Assembly: GCA_949358305.1 (NCBI GenBank)
Contig: OX442314.1
Span: 37,731,211-37,795,210, forward strand
Source: Strigamia acuminata
Taxonomy: Eukaryota > Arthropoda > Chilopoda > Geophilomorpha > Linotaeniidae
Length of the DNA stretch: 64,000 nt
Direction of reading: 5' to 3'
Below the pieces are notes generated by a model. The model had not been told where the DNA came from. It saw only the letters and a list, made by a program, of their open reading frames with translations, and ran no database searches. The number at the start of each line of letters is the position of its first letter. The first letter of the stretch is position 1. The position numbers and the translations under genes are program-made. This document shows, piece after piece, positions 62,365 to 64,000 of this stretch.

Positions 62365-63270
62365 ATGGAGGCAACCACACTGCACAAATTTGGTGAGTTA
62401 ACTGCTTTAATAATCGAAACAATAGCATGAGCTTGCCAAAGCTTTTATGCTTGGCAACTCCGACAATGTAAGCAAGGTAATACGGAATATTTATAAGGCA
62501 AGCGTTAATTCCACAGAAATTCTATAGAGATTACGGACAATCTGTGGCTAAATCAAGAGATTTTAAATCACTCATCATTATTATTGAAACAACAATATCC
62601 AGAAATAGTCGGTTTAGTAAACTTACATCGATTCGGGAATGCAAACCACCCATTAGATGTCCAGTATATCCTTGACATTTTACCCAATGAAGGCATTTTT
62701 GTTCAAATGTTAAAAATTGGGAATCATTTTATCACGGTCACGGGATATTTTTCTGAACGAGCCATAAATTTAGATATACTAGTATACAATAGCCTAAATA
62801 TTCTCTCACTTCCACCAAAGGTTGTATCACTCGTAAGCTCGCAATTTAAGAATCACCCATGTAAACTGATTAACTTTAGGTTAATCAAAGTAACCAAACA
62901 ATTTAATGGTGACTGTGGGTTGCACGCCATAGCAAATGCCCATTTTGCTTGCGAAGGGTCAAACCCAGGAGAAGTGCAACTAAACCATACTCAGTTGCTA
63001 ACACATTTAGTTGATTGCATCAATAATCAATCTATCACTACACTTCCAACGGTTACAAATTGCTACTTAAAAGTATTAGCAACTGTCCGGAAAAAAATTG
63101 TACATTGCTCGTGCTGTAAACCATACGGAGGTCCAGAAATGGTACAATGCGATAAATGTGAAGAGTGGTTTCATAAAGGATGTCTCAAGGACAGTAGTGA
63201 TGTTATAGAGGATGAAAAGTGGTATTGCGAATATCGGTGCAAGAAACCAGTGCCACTAATTGAATTATAA
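62365..63270 (+). CDS. C48-like cysteine peptidase with C-terminal PHD finger (256 aa, two exons)
   Basis: Exon 1 62,365-62,392 (ATG, MEATTLHKF, ends at TTTG/GTGAGT); exon 2 62,528-63,270 after a CTATAG acceptor. The phase joins and the total is 771 nt. The peptidase part has 'KIGNHFITVTGYFSERAINL' with the His, an Asp in 'LDILVYNSL', and the Gln/Cys site 'KQFNGDCGLHAIANAHFACE', the triad order of Ulp1/SENP-type enzymes. The last about 55 residues form a PHD finger: HCSCCKPYG, MVQCDKCEEWFHKGCL, WYCEYRC (Cys4-His-Cys3). AATAAA lies about 35 nt after the stop. Such peptidase-PHD proteins are frequent in invertebrate repeats, so a transposon origin is possible, but this copy looks intact. Confidence 0.8.
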
Positions 63271-63613
63271 TAGCGTACTTCGCAGATTATCATTGTTAAT
63301 AATTAAAATAAAAGTTTCTAAAAATTTACCTCTGAAGAAATAGATAAAAATAATTGTATTCTTGCAACTTTATGCTAAATGTTGTGAGATATTTCTTGCA
63401 GCAAGTGCCAAAGTTGTGAGATATTTCTTGCAGCAACTGCCAATGCTGTGTCTGCCATAGTTGGCGATAATCAAGACTTCATTCTTCTCAACAATACTAC
63501 TTCGGTTGTCTTACATATTGTAAAGGTGCCTAGATGTGCTCCGAGGCAACCACAACTCATCCTAAAATGAGATTTACATTGTACAAATCAAAAGTGCTAC
63601 AAGCAGATATTGT
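63271..63613. other. 3' flank of the peptidase-PHD gene
   Basis: Contains the polyadenylation signal and a nearly exact 30-bp direct repeat around GTGAGATATTTCTTGCAGCAA at about 63,384 and 63,416. No gene recognised. Confidence 0.4.
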
Positions 63614-64000
63614 TACGCGGTTAAAAGCCGCACCGTACACCAGCAAGCTTTTCCACGCAATGTTTACATCATTAGTTAACACCCACCAGATGTCGTTCGT
63701 TAAATCTACGTCTTGGACCAATCAATCATTATTGGCATAGGGGGTTTTCAAGGTATAACTTATAAGAGCTTGCAGAGCCTTAGCTAGGCAGTTCTCCTAC
63801 ACCTCTCACTTTAAGCACATGTCAGCCAGCGTATGGTATGACTAACTTGAAGTGAGAACTTTATTTGCTTAACAGTGTTATCCATACTTTAGTTATCTTT
63901 ATTTGTGTTTGATTTAGTCTATTTGATTTAGTGTTTTCTTTAACCTTTTAACTTAGTTTCTTATGATTTCTAGTGTTGAGTTTACTTGATTTATATATTG
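63614..64000 (+). mobile_element. Possible start of an LTR running off the window
   Basis: TGTTACGCGG resembles the first bases of the LTR at 38,772. A TATA-like GGTATAACTTATAAGAG (about 63,752) is followed by a T-rich region like that expected of U3/R DNA. The 3' end is outside the window, so this is weak. Confidence 0.3.

Overview
This is eukaryotic, probably arthropod, nuclear DNA: AT-rich, repeat-dense, with one typical multi-exon gene. The arthropod reading rests on arrays of TTAGG/TCAGG-type units inside a MITE, Copia and BEL/Pao elements, and introns that are often only 60-80 nt. I cannot name the species. Gene starts and splice sites were read by eye. All the host-like genes except the two peptidase genes lie on the minus strand.

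0-5.7 kb: P-element-like transposase remnants, a 26-bp minisatellite, a dispersed element (copy A1) and palindromic repeats. 5.7-17.2 kb: five minus-strand genes: a CDK9-like kinase, NSRP1, an RNF113/Cwc24-type CCCH-RING protein, a Myb-only CDC5L and a cyclophilin like PPIL4. Four are intronless; RNF113 is split once by LTR-like DNA. Between them lie Gypsy and Mutator fragments and MITEs. 36.1-38.3 kb: a sixth intronless minus-strand gene, a CUL5-like cullin that has lost its neddylation/WHB end to frameshifts. Five of the six families act in splicing or transcription elongation. The six upstream regions share ACGT/GACG motifs and mostly a TATA-like box, and two share a clearly alignable promoter of about 72 bp. 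I read the set as retro-copied paralogues under related promoters.

18.3-26.8 kb is a transposon graveyard: a hairpin-bearing element with an inserted solo LTR, two alternating ZBED/Helitron blocks, a diverged BEL LTR, Helitron Rep pieces, MULE and tnp2-like fragments, a pogo/Tigger-like MITE and element copy A2. 26.9-35.4 kb is an apparently intact ABCA transporter gene on the minus strand with 21 proposed exons; one intron is almost entirely a 760-bp foldback MITE.

38.6-46.8 kb holds Copia gag debris around an LTR, a MULE fragment, dispersed repeats and element copy B1. 46.8-57.2 kb is a clean nested insertion: a C48-type peptidase gene is split by an intact Copia element (5-bp duplication TTAGC), and a BEL/Pao element lacking its reverse transcriptase core sits inside the Copia 3' LTR (5-bp duplication GAGGG). 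57.2-64 kb carries a 32-bp tandem repeat, two copies of a 1-kb dispersed unit, element copy B2, an apparently intact two-exon C48-like peptidase plus PHD-finger gene, and a possible LTR start at the right edge.
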